Source: a virus. Taken from it: a DNA stretch of 64,000 nt. A program made the translations under genes and the position numbers. Shown here in pieces: positions 16,638 to 23,806 of this stretch; the first letter of the stretch is position 1; each line of letters begins with the position of its first letter. Where the stretch lies: the IMG/VR virus record IMGVR_UViG_3300008952_000005, positions 62,001-126,000 of that record; one strand, given 5' to 3'. Below the pieces are notes generated by a model. The model saw only the letters and a list, made by a program, of their open reading frames with translations, did not search any database and was not told where the DNA came from.

Positions 16638-17177
16638 TTAAAAATAATTAAAGTTTATATTAACTCTTCTTGTATCGTTTGTTGTATTTGTACTGCAATG
16701 TGGAATGGTTGAATCAAATAATACTGCTCTATTTGCAACACTATCAACTTTAGTACCATCTTCAAACTTTGTATATCCATTGCAAGTATTTATACTAAAT
16801 ACACACGCCCTACGGTTTAAATTACCCTTACTCCCTAGCAACGGCCAATCTGTATGCATAGTGTGTTCCCTAAATATACCTTGATTAGGATATGAATTTG
16901 CTTTTACTCTTACTAAAGAAGTCATACGAATATTTGGATCTTCTAATTTCATTAATTTATCCAAGACTGGATCCATTAATTCAAAAGATGTAGTAAATGT
17001 TGGTCTGTCATTGTCATATAACATATGCGTTACATAAAATGTCATATCTTTCATATATTCTTCTTCTAGTATTATTTCATTATAATGAAACCAAGGAAAG
17101 TATCTACCCATTATCTTTATATGTAATTCATCAAAATCTTTTTTATCTAAAAAATTATCTATGACTATTGGTTGCAT
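16638..17177 (-). CDS. 2OG-Fe(II) dioxygenase paralogue B
   Basis: 179 aa from the ATG at 17177 (MQPIVIDNFLDKK). This start is chosen by alignment with paralogue A and by GGAGAT seven bases upstream. A longer frame begins at 17216. The motif is MHTDWP, with the distal histidine in IPHCSTNTTNDTRRVN. Tandem duplication with the previous gene is evident at the DNA level across the last 60 bases. Confidence 0.78.
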   Translation of the reverse strand: MQPIVIDNFLDKKDFDELHIKIMGRYFPWFHYNEIILEEEYMKDMTFYVTHMLYDNDRPTFTTSFELMDPVLDKLMKLEDPNIRMTSLVRVKANSYPNQGIFREHTMHTDWPLLGSKGNLNRRACVFSINTCNGYTKFEDGTKVDSVANRAVLFDSTIPHCSTNTTNDTRRVNINFNYF

Positions 17178-17234
17178 ATAATCTCCATTGCCTCTAGTAT
17201 CTCTTGTACAGTCCACGTACCATTTATTTTCTTA

Positions 17235-17858
17235 TTAAGATTTGAGTTCACTAGTTATAATCTCTTTCATTACTAATTTAGCTTTCGTCTTGTTAAATGA
17301 TATAAATGGTTTCATTTTCCGCAATTTTCTGGACATATCAGTCCACACAACTTTTTCCGTAACTTGTTTATCCCAGTCTTTAATAAAACCAAGGACTGAA
17401 TCAAGTATGATGGCGGTTGGGTATGAAACTTTCCGTTGAATAAGTAATCGTAGCATTCGTGGATGTTGCCCATTAACCACCCTAAAGCCATCATCAAAAG
17501 AAATGCCCCTCCTGCTAAAGTCATAAACAATACTATTAATACTGCTTCGTAAACTGTAGTCAAAAGACTCAAAATATTTTCTGTACTGAAGGTAGGTTTT
17601 GTGTCCATTGTCATTTAATAAATTCCCTATCCATTTCTTACTATCGTCAATAAAATTACTTACAAAGAAATCAAGCACTTCACTTGGACTATATCTTGTA
17701 GATAACTTATAGAAGAAGTATCTATCTTTTCTTTTAGTAAATGAATCCAATGTTGCATTTACCTTACCTGTATATTTATGATAGTCATAGGTGTCTGTTG
17801 TAAAATGCAACTTAACACCTAGATATATCTTATATACGTCAAATCCTCCATATGCCAT
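17235..17858 (-). CDS. 59: gp59 helicase loader
   Basis: 207 aa (T4 gp59 is 217 aa). GGFDVYKIYLGVKLHF, then KRKDRYFFYKLSTRYSP near residue 42, line up with the T4 gp59 N-terminal domain. The C-terminal domain has TAIILDSVLGFIKDWDKQ and the basic end KTKAKLVMKEI. It loads gp41 helicase on gp32-coated forks. The gp32-gp59-gp33 neighbourhood follows the T4 arrangement. Stops just before ThyX begins its own frame. Confidence 0.88.
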   Translation of the reverse strand: MAYGGFDVYKIYLGVKLHFTTDTYDYHKYTGKVNATLDSFTKRKDRYFFYKLSTRYSPSEVLDFFVSNFIDDSKKWIGNLLNDNGHKTYLQYRKYFESFDYSLRSSINSIVYDFSRRGISFDDGFRVVNGQHPRMLRLLIQRKVSYPTAIILDSVLGFIKDWDKQVTEKVVWTDMSRKLRKMKPFISFNKTKAKLVMKEIITSELKS

Positions 17859-17859
17859 A

Positions 17860-18474
17860 CTAATCTATCAAATACTTATAACAAATTGGGAAATGGTCTT
17901 TCATATGTCTTGATAACTGGTGAGTGACCATTCTCGTTTCTGCTTGAGCATTACTCTTACTCCTTAAATTACATACTCTACTAAATGCAAATACACTACC
18001 TGACCATATCCACTCGGTCATCATACATTGAGGTAGTACCATACGTGCCATTTCTGGTGCAATACCTTCCTCTAACATATCATTGTATGTTTCTGTAGCC
18101 ACATTTATTAAATGTGTAATATCATATTCTACTTCTTCATCACTTGAACCTTGTTTAATACTCTTCTCTGGTTTCTTTCTCCACATAAAAGGTATATAAA
18201 ACTCTGGTTTATCTGAAACATATCGTCTACTCACTTCGTTCCAACTTAAACCTACTTGATGTTTAACTAATTGTCTTGCAACAAAGATAGGTGCTTTAAT
18301 TCTAAATGATAGAAAGGCGTGTGCAAATGGTGACCAATGTCCGTGCAATGCCAAATACTTAATTAACTTGTCATCTTTTTCATCAAGTACATCTTTTCTT
18401 TTTGCAAAGGATACTCTAGCAGCATTGACTACTGATAGGTCACTACCTAACTTATCTATAAGTTCTATATCCAT
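17860..18474 (-). CDS. thyX: flavin-dependent thymidylate synthase ThyX
   Basis: 204 aa. The ThyX signature appears as KHQVGLSWNEVSRRYV (RHRxxSxNExSxRY family motif), preceded by FAHAFLSFRIKAPIFVARQL. The C-terminal part has ARMVLPQCMMTEWIWSGSVF and a trailing HMKDHFP. It converts dUMP to dTMP using FAD, NADPH and methylene-folate, boosting dTTP supply together with NrdAB at 46670-50762. It ends one base before the gp59 start region. Confidence 0.93.
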   Translation of the reverse strand: MDIELIDKLGSDLSVVNAARVSFAKRKDVLDEKDDKLIKYLALHGHWSPFAHAFLSFRIKAPIFVARQLVKHQVGLSWNEVSRRYVSDKPEFYIPFMWRKKPEKSIKQGSSDEEVEYDITHLINVATETYNDMLEEGIAPEMARMVLPQCMMTEWIWSGSVFAFSRVCNLRSKSNAQAETRMVTHQLSRHMKDHFPICYKYLID

Positions 18475-18662
18475 TAAAATAACTTCCCTAGTTTATATAC
18501 ACCCCATAATGCCATAAAGACAAATAATGCACTTAACATCCCACCTTCAAACAAAGCAACTAATGTAACTGTTGCCCACAATGCATAGAACACTAAAGAT
18601 TTCCAGTTCATAAAGAACCAAACTAATGCTAATCCAATTACTTTTAAATATTCTTTTATCAT
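18474..18662 (-). CDS. small two-span membrane protein
   Basis: 62 aa, almost entirely hydrophobic: VIGLALVWFFMNWKSLVFYA and VALFEGGMLSALFVFMALWG. It shares a one-base overlap with both neighbours (gp33 upstream, ThyX downstream). Function unknown. Confidence 0.55.
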   Translation of the reverse strand: MIKEYLKVIGLALVWFFMNWKSLVFYALWATVTLVALFEGGMLSALFVFMALWGVYKLGKLF

Positions 18663-18877
18663 TACGGTAATACTCCAGGTTTACCACCTTTTAATAAGTT
18701 TAACTGTTGTGATTGATGTTGTATTTTTTCTTTGAGTTGTTTTGTAATTAGACGTGCTGTAGTTTCAACTTCAATAGTATTTTCTTCACAATATTTAACA
18801 ATAGCATCCACATATAACATATCTTTATGCTTCTTTACTATGTCCTCTATGATTAAAGAAAATTCTTTTGAGTTCAT
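18662..18877 (-). CDS. 33: late-transcription co-activator gp33-like
   Basis: 71 aa. The segment EFSLIIEDIVKKHKDMLYVD, then AIVKYCEENTIEVE and ITKQLKEKI, resembles the short late-transcription co-activator proteins of marine T4-like phages. Such proteins bridge the host RNA polymerase beta flap and the sliding clamp so that TATAAATA promoters fire. A TTTACA-17-TATAGT promoter ends six bases before the ATG, predicting early, leaderless expression. The location beside gp59 and gp32 supports the call. Confidence 0.65.
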   Translation of the reverse strand: MNSKEFSLIIEDIVKKHKDMLYVDAIVKYCEENTIEVETTARLITKQLKEKIQHQSQQLNLLKGGKPGVLP

Positions 18878-18883
18878 TTTATT

Positions 18884-18912
18884 ACTATAACATATTTATT
18901 AGCAAATGTAAA
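18884..18912 (-). promoter_or_regulatory. sigma70-type promoter of gp33
   Basis: TTTACA (18907-18912) and TATAGT (18884-18889) with a 17-base spacer. Six bases separate the -10 box from the ATG, so the transcript would begin at the start codon. The box lies in the 3' end of the tmRNA gene. Confidence 0.6.
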
Positions 18913-19171
18913 GTGTGTAGTTTCTGTTGCCACGTACTACACAACGCCGTTTGCCTATTAACTAGGCAGCAAGAGCATAACTTTCGTTAGCTTTTATGTG
19001 TTTGTCCTTTAAAGTAGCAACCTACTATCTAACTCCAGTTAGTTTTGATTGTGAATCGATTCCATATCATCCCCCATAAGCACACTTGAAATCAATGTGT
19101 TTATGGTGGAGATGTTGGGAATTGAACCCAAGTGTTCTCCAACTATTATCTAACCTTCAACGTCAAATTCA
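18900..19171 (-). ncRNA. ssrA: circularly permuted tmRNA (two-piece type)
   Basis: Minus-strand order is acceptor piece, then coding piece. First come a T arm (TTGGGTTCAATTCCCAA at about 19115-19132) and the end ATCTCCACCA (CCA at 19104-19106). A 29-base intervening hairpin (19075-19103) follows, then GGGGATGATATGGAATCGA starting at 19074. The seven acceptor pairs GGGGAUG/CAUCUCC are complete and include G3-U70, the alanyl-tRNA synthetase identity pair, with discriminator A. The tag frame 18965-18991 reads ANESYALAA followed by a stop. Outer ends are approximate. This arrangement is known from alphaproteobacteria; its presence in a phage is the notable point. Confidence 0.93.
18962..18991 (-). 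other. tmRNA tag reading frame ANESYALAA-stop
   Basis: GCU AAC GAA AGU UAU GCU CUU GCU GCC UAG. The resume codon is GCU (Ala) and the C-terminal Leu-Ala-Ala is the ClpXP/ClpAP-type degradation end (E. coli tag is ANDENYALAA). It lies in the coding piece, about 80 bases from the mature 5' end. Confidence 0.9.
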
Positions 19172-19567
19172 TTATAAACTTATTCCTTGTTTGTTTGGCA
19201 TAAACTTTAAATCAAATGACTTGTATAACATACAAGATTCCATTCCATTCATTGTTGACATAACTACAAGTGATATTGTATATGTAGGGTCAACATAATA
19301 ACTTACTATAAAAACTGGTTCACCATCTGGTCTAGCACTATCTCTACCAACAGAAACATTAACCAAAGTCATTTCGTTCTTTTCTATATATGCAAGTACA
19401 CTTTCACTAGTTCCACATATAACAGGCATTTGTAACCAATATAATTGTCCTTGCAAATTATCTTGTGGCATTTCAGGCAATGGTGATGTTTCCTGCTCCG
19501 CCATAGCAAGTGTGCTCATAGTTATGAGTACTGCTCCAAATATTATTGATTTTAACCTTTTTAACAT
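19172..19567 (-). CDS. secreted hypothetical protein
   Basis: 131 aa. Residues 1-23 form a Sec signal (AVLITMSTLAMA) with a likely cut before EQE. The mature part contains VICGTSESVLAYIEKNEM and DGEPVFIVSYYVDP; two cysteines (residues ~51 and ~111) could pair. Similar proteins occur in marine T4-like phages, role unknown. It ends where the tmRNA acceptor piece begins. Confidence 0.6.
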   Translation of the reverse strand: MLKRLKSIIFGAVLITMSTLAMAEQETSPLPEMPQDNLQGQLYWLQMPVICGTSESVLAYIEKNEMTLVNVSVGRDSARPDGEPVFIVSYYVDPTYTISLVVMSTMNGMESCMLYKSFDLKFMPNKQGISL

Positions 19568-19602
19568 AAGTGACCTCTCGTGGATAATCTCTAGCCACTT
19601 TG

Positions 19603-20301
19603 TTAATGATTTTGCTTGATTTTATCTTTGTTTAGTTCTTCATAGTATTTATAAAAATACTGTATAGATTTTTCTAGTTTTGGCTCAAATATTTTTTTAT
19701 CTTTGACAAAAGAACGCATTGTGCCGTCTTCACCTGCCATTAGTATAACTAATTGTTCTATGCGTTTGCCAAATAGCTCTTCATACATAATTGCATAGGC
19801 AGTTGTTTGGACAAAATAGTTTTCTATCCAATCTTCTTTACGTTCCTTATTTGCTGTCTTGAAATCTATTACTGATAACTTACCATTGTACTCAGCAACA
19901 CAATCAACTTGACCTGCAATGGTCAATTTATGACTGTACATAATTTCTTCTAGTAAATGTATGTTATTAATTTGTGCTAAATATGGCAACATCAATCTAA
20001 ACATACCTAATGGCAACACATCACGAATACTTGGAGTTTCACCTCTTAAATATTGTTCAACAAGTGTATGAGTTGCTTTGCCTCTACGTGCCGCTCTACC
20101 CATTTCCCAATTGGCTGCTTCTTCACCAACTGCTTTTCTCCACTTATCTAATCCTTCTTTTTTCTGTACACCTAAAACTGTAGTGATAGATGGATAGTTC
20201 TTACCATCAATATCATAGAAACGGAAACCGTTTATACGTCTACCTTTTGTTTTTGGAAGTTTTGTCTTATCAATATTAATCCAAGTAAATTTATCTGCCA
20301 T
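19603..20301 (-). CDS. PD-(D/E)XK exonuclease (RecB-like)
   Basis: 232 aa. The motif IAGQVDCVAEYNGKLSVIDF followed by KTANK gives D...D-x-K of the RecB-type nuclease core. Upstream helices carry ARRGKATHTLVEQYL. It is likely a phage recombination or DNA-repair exonuclease. Its ATG overlaps the stop of the small gene upstream (TAATG). Confidence 0.75.
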   Translation of the reverse strand: MADKFTWINIDKTKLPKTKGRRINGFRFYDIDGKNYPSITTVLGVQKKEGLDKWRKAVGEEAANWEMGRAARRGKATHTLVEQYLRGETPSIRDVLPLGMFRLMLPYLAQINNIHLLEEIMYSHKLTIAGQVDCVAEYNGKLSVIDFKTANKERKEDWIENYFVQTTAYAIMYEELFGKRIEQLVILMAGEDGTMRSFVKDKKIFEPKLEKSIQYFYKYYEELNKDKIKQNH

Positions 20302-20453
20302 TATTTGTTCCTCAATTTCTTTCTTAATACACTAATTCGGTGTTTGATTCCATCTATTGTTGTGTACATCCATCCACAATCGTGTGGTTCAATTTGAGTT
20401 CTGAACCACTTGATTGTATCTTTTAATACTTCAATCTGTTTTTTTATACTCAT
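20301..20453 (-). CDS. small basic protein
   Basis: 50 aa, MSIKKQIEVLKDTIKWFRTQ onwards, helical and Lys/Arg-rich. The stop TAATG overlaps the nuclease ATG, so the two are translated together. A TTGACA-17-TATTAT promoter ends six bases upstream of the ATG, predicting a leaderless mRNA. Not in any family I can name. Confidence 0.6.
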   Translation of the reverse strand: MSIKKQIEVLKDTIKWFRTQIEPHDCGWMYTTIDGIKHRISVLRKKLRNK

Positions 20454-20459
20454 AATCAT

Positions 20460-20488
20460 ATAATAACATTATATTGCCAATTTGTCAA
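20460..20488 (-). promoter_or_regulatory. sigma70-type promoter, leaderless spacing
   Basis: TTGACA (20483-20488), 17 bases, TATTAT (20460-20465). The ATG lies six bases after the -10 box. Confidence 0.65.
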
Positions 20489-20572
20489 TGCTTATTACGT
20501 ACCCTTTTGAGCGTACATATCAATGATTTTATTACGTTCATTGACCCTATCATTATCAATAATTTTAACCTC

Positions 20573-21043
20573 TCAACTAGGGTCGTATGGCTCATATATC
20601 GTCTTACCATCACTATTTCTATATGCTCTTAATATCTGCTTTCTATTGTCTTCAGCATTCTTATATGAGCAATGGATCCAACCGCTATTCGGTTCATCCA
20701 CATTGTGGTACTCTAATATCAACTGGTCAAAATCTAAATTGTCAATGATGTATTTTGCTAGTTCAGCATTTGGTAACCCAAATATTTCAAAATCAGCGGC
20801 TTGCCCTTTGGCGTGCTGTGATTTTAAACTTGAACCTATCTTAACACATAACTCTGGTGAACGGTACCCACTTGATACTGATACTACTTTACCATAATGT
20901 GTTCTAATAGGTTGTAGTATATTCTCACACAATTCTTTTAAATTATCTTGGTGGTCTTCACTAGGATTATTACTAATGCCGTGTCTTTCAGCGGTTTGGC
21001 TTTTAACCATCTCCGATAATGAAAAGTTTTCTGTTAATCTCAT
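20573..21043 (-). CDS. M15-family peptidase endolysin
   Basis: 156 aa. SGYRSPELCVKIGSSLKSQH, then AKGQAADFEIFGL and GWIHCSY give the His...Asp...His zinc site of D-Ala-D-Ala carboxypeptidase/M15A endopeptidases. No signal peptide, so export would need a holin. Cleaves the peptide part of peptidoglycan at lysis. The frame continues 25 more sense codons after the TGA (20495-20572) before a TAA, reading EVKIIDNDRVN and on. This is noted separately. Confidence 0.88.
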   Translation of the reverse strand: MRLTENFSLSEMVKSQTAERHGISNNPSEDHQDNLKELCENILQPIRTHYGKVVSVSSGYRSPELCVKIGSSLKSQHAKGQAADFEIFGLPNAELAKYIIDNLDFDQLILEYHNVDEPNSGWIHCSYKNAEDNRKQILRAYRNSDGKTIYEPYDPS

Positions 21044-21046
21044 CTA

Positions 21047-21439
21047 TTATCCTCTTGTTAACTTTAATAGTTTCTCTATTTGACCTTTTATAATTGGACC
21101 CCTATTCGGCCAATGTATATAAGGTTCATCACTCTTTTGTAAATTATATAAAAACGGTAACACAATCTTTTCAATGTCTTTAAACCTTGCTTTAGTTTCT
21201 TCATCACTAATCTCTTTTGTTATCGTTTCTTTATCGTTCACTATTTGCATAATTTCGTTCATCATACTTTTAATAGTAGAAACATCTGACTTAACTTTAG
21301 ATAGTTCTATGTTTGTACCTTCTACTACTTTAGGATCAATGCTTGGTGTGTCTGATGGTTTAGATGATACTGGAGTAAAACCCCAATCGTTATCTAAATC
21401 AAATCCACGCATAAAATCAGGTATATCTTTGTCTGCCAT
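21047..21439 (-). CDS. hypothetical protein
   Basis: 130 aa, acidic N-terminus (DIPDFMRGFDLDNDWGFTP), a helical middle (SDVSTIKSMMNEIMQIV), and a C-terminus with YIHWPNRGPIIKGQIEKLL. Proteins with this tail occur in marine T4-like phages. Function unknown, possibly structural. Its ATG overlaps the stop of the next upstream gene. Confidence 0.6.
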   Translation of the reverse strand: MADKDIPDFMRGFDLDNDWGFTPVSSKPSDTPSIDPKVVEGTNIELSKVKSDVSTIKSMMNEIMQIVNDKETITKEISDEETKARFKDIEKIVLPFLYNLQKSDEPYIHWPNRGPIIKGQIEKLLKLTRG

Positions 21440-21762
21440 TAATCTGGTACTCCGTGTTCTTTTTTGTTTATTAGTCTATGTTTAGCTCTTATTTGTTCTG
21501 TTTTAATTTCTTTTATGCCTCTACGTCTATGGTGTTTTGCAAAATTACTATTTGGGTGTGCTTCTGCAATCTTGCTATAAACATCTTTGAATCCTTGGTC
21601 GGTCTTATGAGTTATCCCTTGAACACCAGATACTATATTTAGGGGAAATAAGACTTGTCTAACGTGTGGGTTCTTCTCTAACAGTTCTTCCATTTCTGCA
21701 ATCATCATAAAGTCTACCCATTGTTTACCTGTCTTCGTATTTTCAAACGTATATCTAGGCAT
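21439..21762 (-). CDS. FmdB-like small protein, basic C-terminus
   Basis: 107 aa from the ATG at 21762. The opening MPRYTFENTKTGKQWVDFMM looks like FmdB-type regulatory proteins, but the usual zinc cysteines are missing. The C-terminus is very basic (HHRRRGIKEI). This start is preferred over one at 21843 because the alternative extends through the adjacent small gene. Possibly DNA-binding, uncertain. Confidence 0.5.
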   Translation of the reverse strand: MPRYTFENTKTGKQWVDFMMIAEMEELLEKNPHVRQVLFPLNIVSGVQGITHKTDQGFKDVYSKIAEAHPNSNFAKHHRRRGIKEIKTEQIRAKHRLINKKEHGVPD

Positions 21763-21898
21763 TGAGATATCTCTTCTTGTACCATTTATAAAAAGGTTTG
21801 TCAGAAAAGTACTCAAATACTGCCGAGGCAGGTACTTGGTCACTTCTGATACAATCAGCGATATCTTGATATTCAGTTTTCTTAATTTTTAATTTCAT
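21755..21898 (-). CDS. small hypothetical protein
   Basis: 47 aa, MKLKIKKTEYQDIADCIRSD onwards, ending inside the FmdB-like gene start region with an eight-base overlap. Charged and aromatic-rich at the end (FYKWYKKRYLN). Function unknown. Confidence 0.5.
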   Translation of the reverse strand: MKLKIKKTEYQDIADCIRSDQVPASAVFEYFSDKPFYKWYKKRYLNA

Positions 21899-22076
21899 AT
21901 TTCTTTTTTAGTTTGTTATAGTCTGACTCACTACTTATTCCGAATTCATCATCTGCTGCCCCAAAATTATAATACTTCTTTATCATAGGAGCAATCGTAC
22001 CTTTTTGACGACCTCCTTTATTTCTATGTATACGTCTAGGAGTTCTATTACTAGACATATTTTTTTTAGATGTCAT
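21882..22076 (-). CDS. small basic protein
   Basis: 64 aa. The N-terminal half is strongly basic (SNRTPRRIHRNKGGRQKG), suggesting nucleic-acid contact. A second possible start is the Met at residue 7. It overlaps the next gene's 5' end by 17 bases. Function unknown. Confidence 0.5.
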   Translation of the reverse strand: MTSKKNMSSNRTPRRIHRNKGGRQKGTIAPMIKKYYNFGAADDEFGISSESDYNKLKKKYEIKN

Positions 22077-22260
22077 TTAGAGTTTCAATAATCTCTTTAT
22101 TATCTGCTATGACTTTTAATTCTTTAACAACTGTATCAACTGAATCCATATGCGTTGCAACACCAACTGGATTATTTAAAAATATATCCACGTTTGTCTT
22201 TGCTTTTGCAATATTACCTTCAGCGTGTTGTCTAATTGCGTCTACTATTTTTTGTTTCAT
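22066..22260 (-). CDS. small helical protein
   Basis: 64 aa, MKQKIVDAIRQHAEGNIAKA onwards, predicted all-helical, with no membrane or signal segment. Similar small proteins are frequent in marine T4-like phages. Function unknown. A GGTGA motif precedes the start. Confidence 0.5.
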   Translation of the reverse strand: MKQKIVDAIRQHAEGNIAKAKTNVDIFLNNPVGVATHMDSVDTVVKELKVIADNKEIIETLNDI

Positions 22261-22424
22261 TAATGATATGTCACCTTTTCTGTTTTATATTTACTTCTTA
22301 ACTTCTTCCACACTCCGTGCCAAAAGTTCTTTGACCAGTCTGTTACTGACCTGTCTAATGCTTTTTCTGCTTGTTTAATCATCCTATCAGCACATCTAGG
22401 GCAAGCGTATAAATGTGTATTCAT
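22260..22424 (-). CDS. small CxxC protein
   Basis: 54 aa from MNTHLYACPRCADRMIKQ. A single CPRC motif suggests a half zinc site. Starts at 22433 and 22460 are also possible. The start here is preferred because a TTGACA-17-TATTAT promoter would begin its transcript about here. Function unknown. Confidence 0.45.
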   Translation of the reverse strand: MNTHLYACPRCADRMIKQAEKALDRSVTDWSKNFWHGVWKKLRSKYKTEKVTYH

Positions 22425-22431
22425 AAGTACC

Positions 22432-22460
22432 ATAATATCACTTTTTTTCATTATTGTCAA
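22432..22460 (-). promoter_or_regulatory. sigma70-type promoter in the 3' end of a lipoprotein gene
   Basis: TTGACA (22455-22460), 17 bases, TATTAT (22432-22437), facing the CxxC gene. The expected transcription start is at or next to the ATG at 22424. Confidence 0.6.
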
Positions 22461-22746
22461 TGCTTGTATTAGTTGGTGGATGTATTTTTACATCTTTACA
22501 AATATACTCTATACCTTCTTTTAATGCTCTACTAACTTTACACTCATAACCAGTTATACGTGATAACACAAAATCGTTAGTTGTTGGTAAATCAGCTAAA
22601 CTTAATGTAAAATCTGCACCTGTCTTTATTACAGACATAACTTTATATTCAGAATATGTACCAGCACTTGTTGCTAAAAACGCTGGTGCTGTTGCTCCAC
22701 ACGCATTTAAAAGTAATAGTGATAATAGTATTGCTATCTTTTTCAT
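22438..22746 (-). CDS. lipoprotein, unknown
   Basis: 102 aa. Signal with lipobox LLNAC (residues 12-16), then a short mature region containing TYSEYKVMSVIKTGADFTLS and a Cys pair near residues 70 and 85. Overlaps the large membrane protein by four bases. Function unknown; one of many lipoproteins in this window. Confidence 0.65.
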   Translation of the reverse strand: MKKIAILLSLLLLNACGATAPAFLATSAGTYSEYKVMSVIKTGADFTLSLADLPTTNDFVLSRITGYECKVSRALKEGIEYICKDVKIHPPTNTSIDNNEKK

Positions 22747-23801
22747 TTCTTAACTCCCGATTCTAAATAAGGTTTTTCCTTTGGTTCATTCCATTCCATT
22801 ATCTGGTCTAGTTTGATTCTTATCTCATCTGGATCTAAACCTAATTTCATTAACTCTTCTGTACCCATACTCTTAAAAAAATCTTCATAATCTCTATTCT
22901 TTAAATCTCTCTTACCTAATTTACTAAAAAATGTTTTATAAAATCTTTGCTTATCTCGGAGACCTTGCGATATAGTTTTCGCTCTAGTCGCCTCCCTTTG
23001 CCAATTAATCTCTTTTTCTTTCTTCTTATTCTTCGCTTCATTTGCTAATTTTCTTTCCCTTATTGATATGTTAGCAGCAATCAATAACAATACTGCTAAT
23101 GGGTCAAATACAAATATTAATACAATAATAATCCATCTAACTGCCTCGTCAAAATGGTCTTTTGCGTCATCACCATATATCAGTTCTGCAACATATTTAA
23201 GTGGACCAACATCTGCTTCTATCTTTAGTTGGTCTAGTTCTATATTACCTTTCTTTAATGTCAATTGTGCAATCTTATCCATTGCAACTCTTATTTCATT
23301 ATTTAAAAAATCTCTTTCTTCTTTCTGCTTTTTTCTTTCTTTAAGACCTCTACTAACATATTCTTTATCTAGGTAAACCTCTAATGCTTTGTCTAATAGG
23401 TTTAAAGTTTTTTCTGCTCTATCTATAACAACGTTTTCTTGTAAAATCTGCCTATCTATTAATGCTATGTGTACTGTATTATCACTACTAGGTCTTACTT
23501 GGTCTAGGTGTGCCTTGGATAAGAACCCAAAAATACCCATACTAGTTACAAATACTAATACAATAACAGACGTTGTTAAATATGCTCTTATTGTATGTGG
23601 GAGATTTACATTTCTCCAATTATGATATAACCAACTGGCGGCAACTAACTTACCAACTTCTAATGAAGTACCCATAGCAATAATTGCTATCTTCGCACCT
23701 GCAAATAGAGTTGCCAGTCCTATAATACTATAAGCGGCAGCAATACCTGATATAGATATAGCACTAAAAAGTACTATGAATATAAAAAGTAAACTTCTCA
23801 T
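22743..23801 (-). CDS. membrane protein with periplasmic coiled coil
   Basis: 352 aa. Two N-terminal membrane segments (GIAAAYSIIGLATLFAG, IAIIAMGTSLEV) and another (TTSVIVLVFVTSMGIFGF) precede a coiled-coil domain (residues about 110-210). A further segment follows (WIIIVLIFVFDPLAVLLLIA), then a basic cytoplasmic tail. Such a protein could sit at the inner membrane through infection. No enzyme motif. Family unknown to me. Confidence 0.6.
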   Translation of the reverse strand: MRSLLFIFIVLFSAISISGIAAAYSIIGLATLFAGAKIAIIAMGTSLEVGKLVAASWLYHNWRNVNLPHTIRAYLTTSVIVLVFVTSMGIFGFLSKAHLDQVRPSSDNTVHIALIDRQILQENVVIDRAEKTLNLLDKALEVYLDKEYVSRGLKERKKQKEERDFLNNEIRVAMDKIAQLTLKKGNIELDQLKIEADVGPLKYVAELIYGDDAKDHFDEAVRWIIIVLIFVFDPLAVLLLIAANISIRERKLANEAKNKKKEKEINWQREATRAKTISQGLRDKQRFYKTFFSKLGKRDLKNRDYEDFFKSMGTEELMKLGLDPDEIRIKLDQIMEWNEPKEKPYLESGVKK

Positions 23802-23806
23802 TTAAA

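Noticed and set aside
19104-19180. A conventional tRNA gene ending CCACCA
   Set aside because: There is a T arm and CCA end but no D arm or anticodon arm upstream. The partner 5' acceptor strand lies downstream, with a tag frame, so it is the acceptor piece of a permuted tmRNA.
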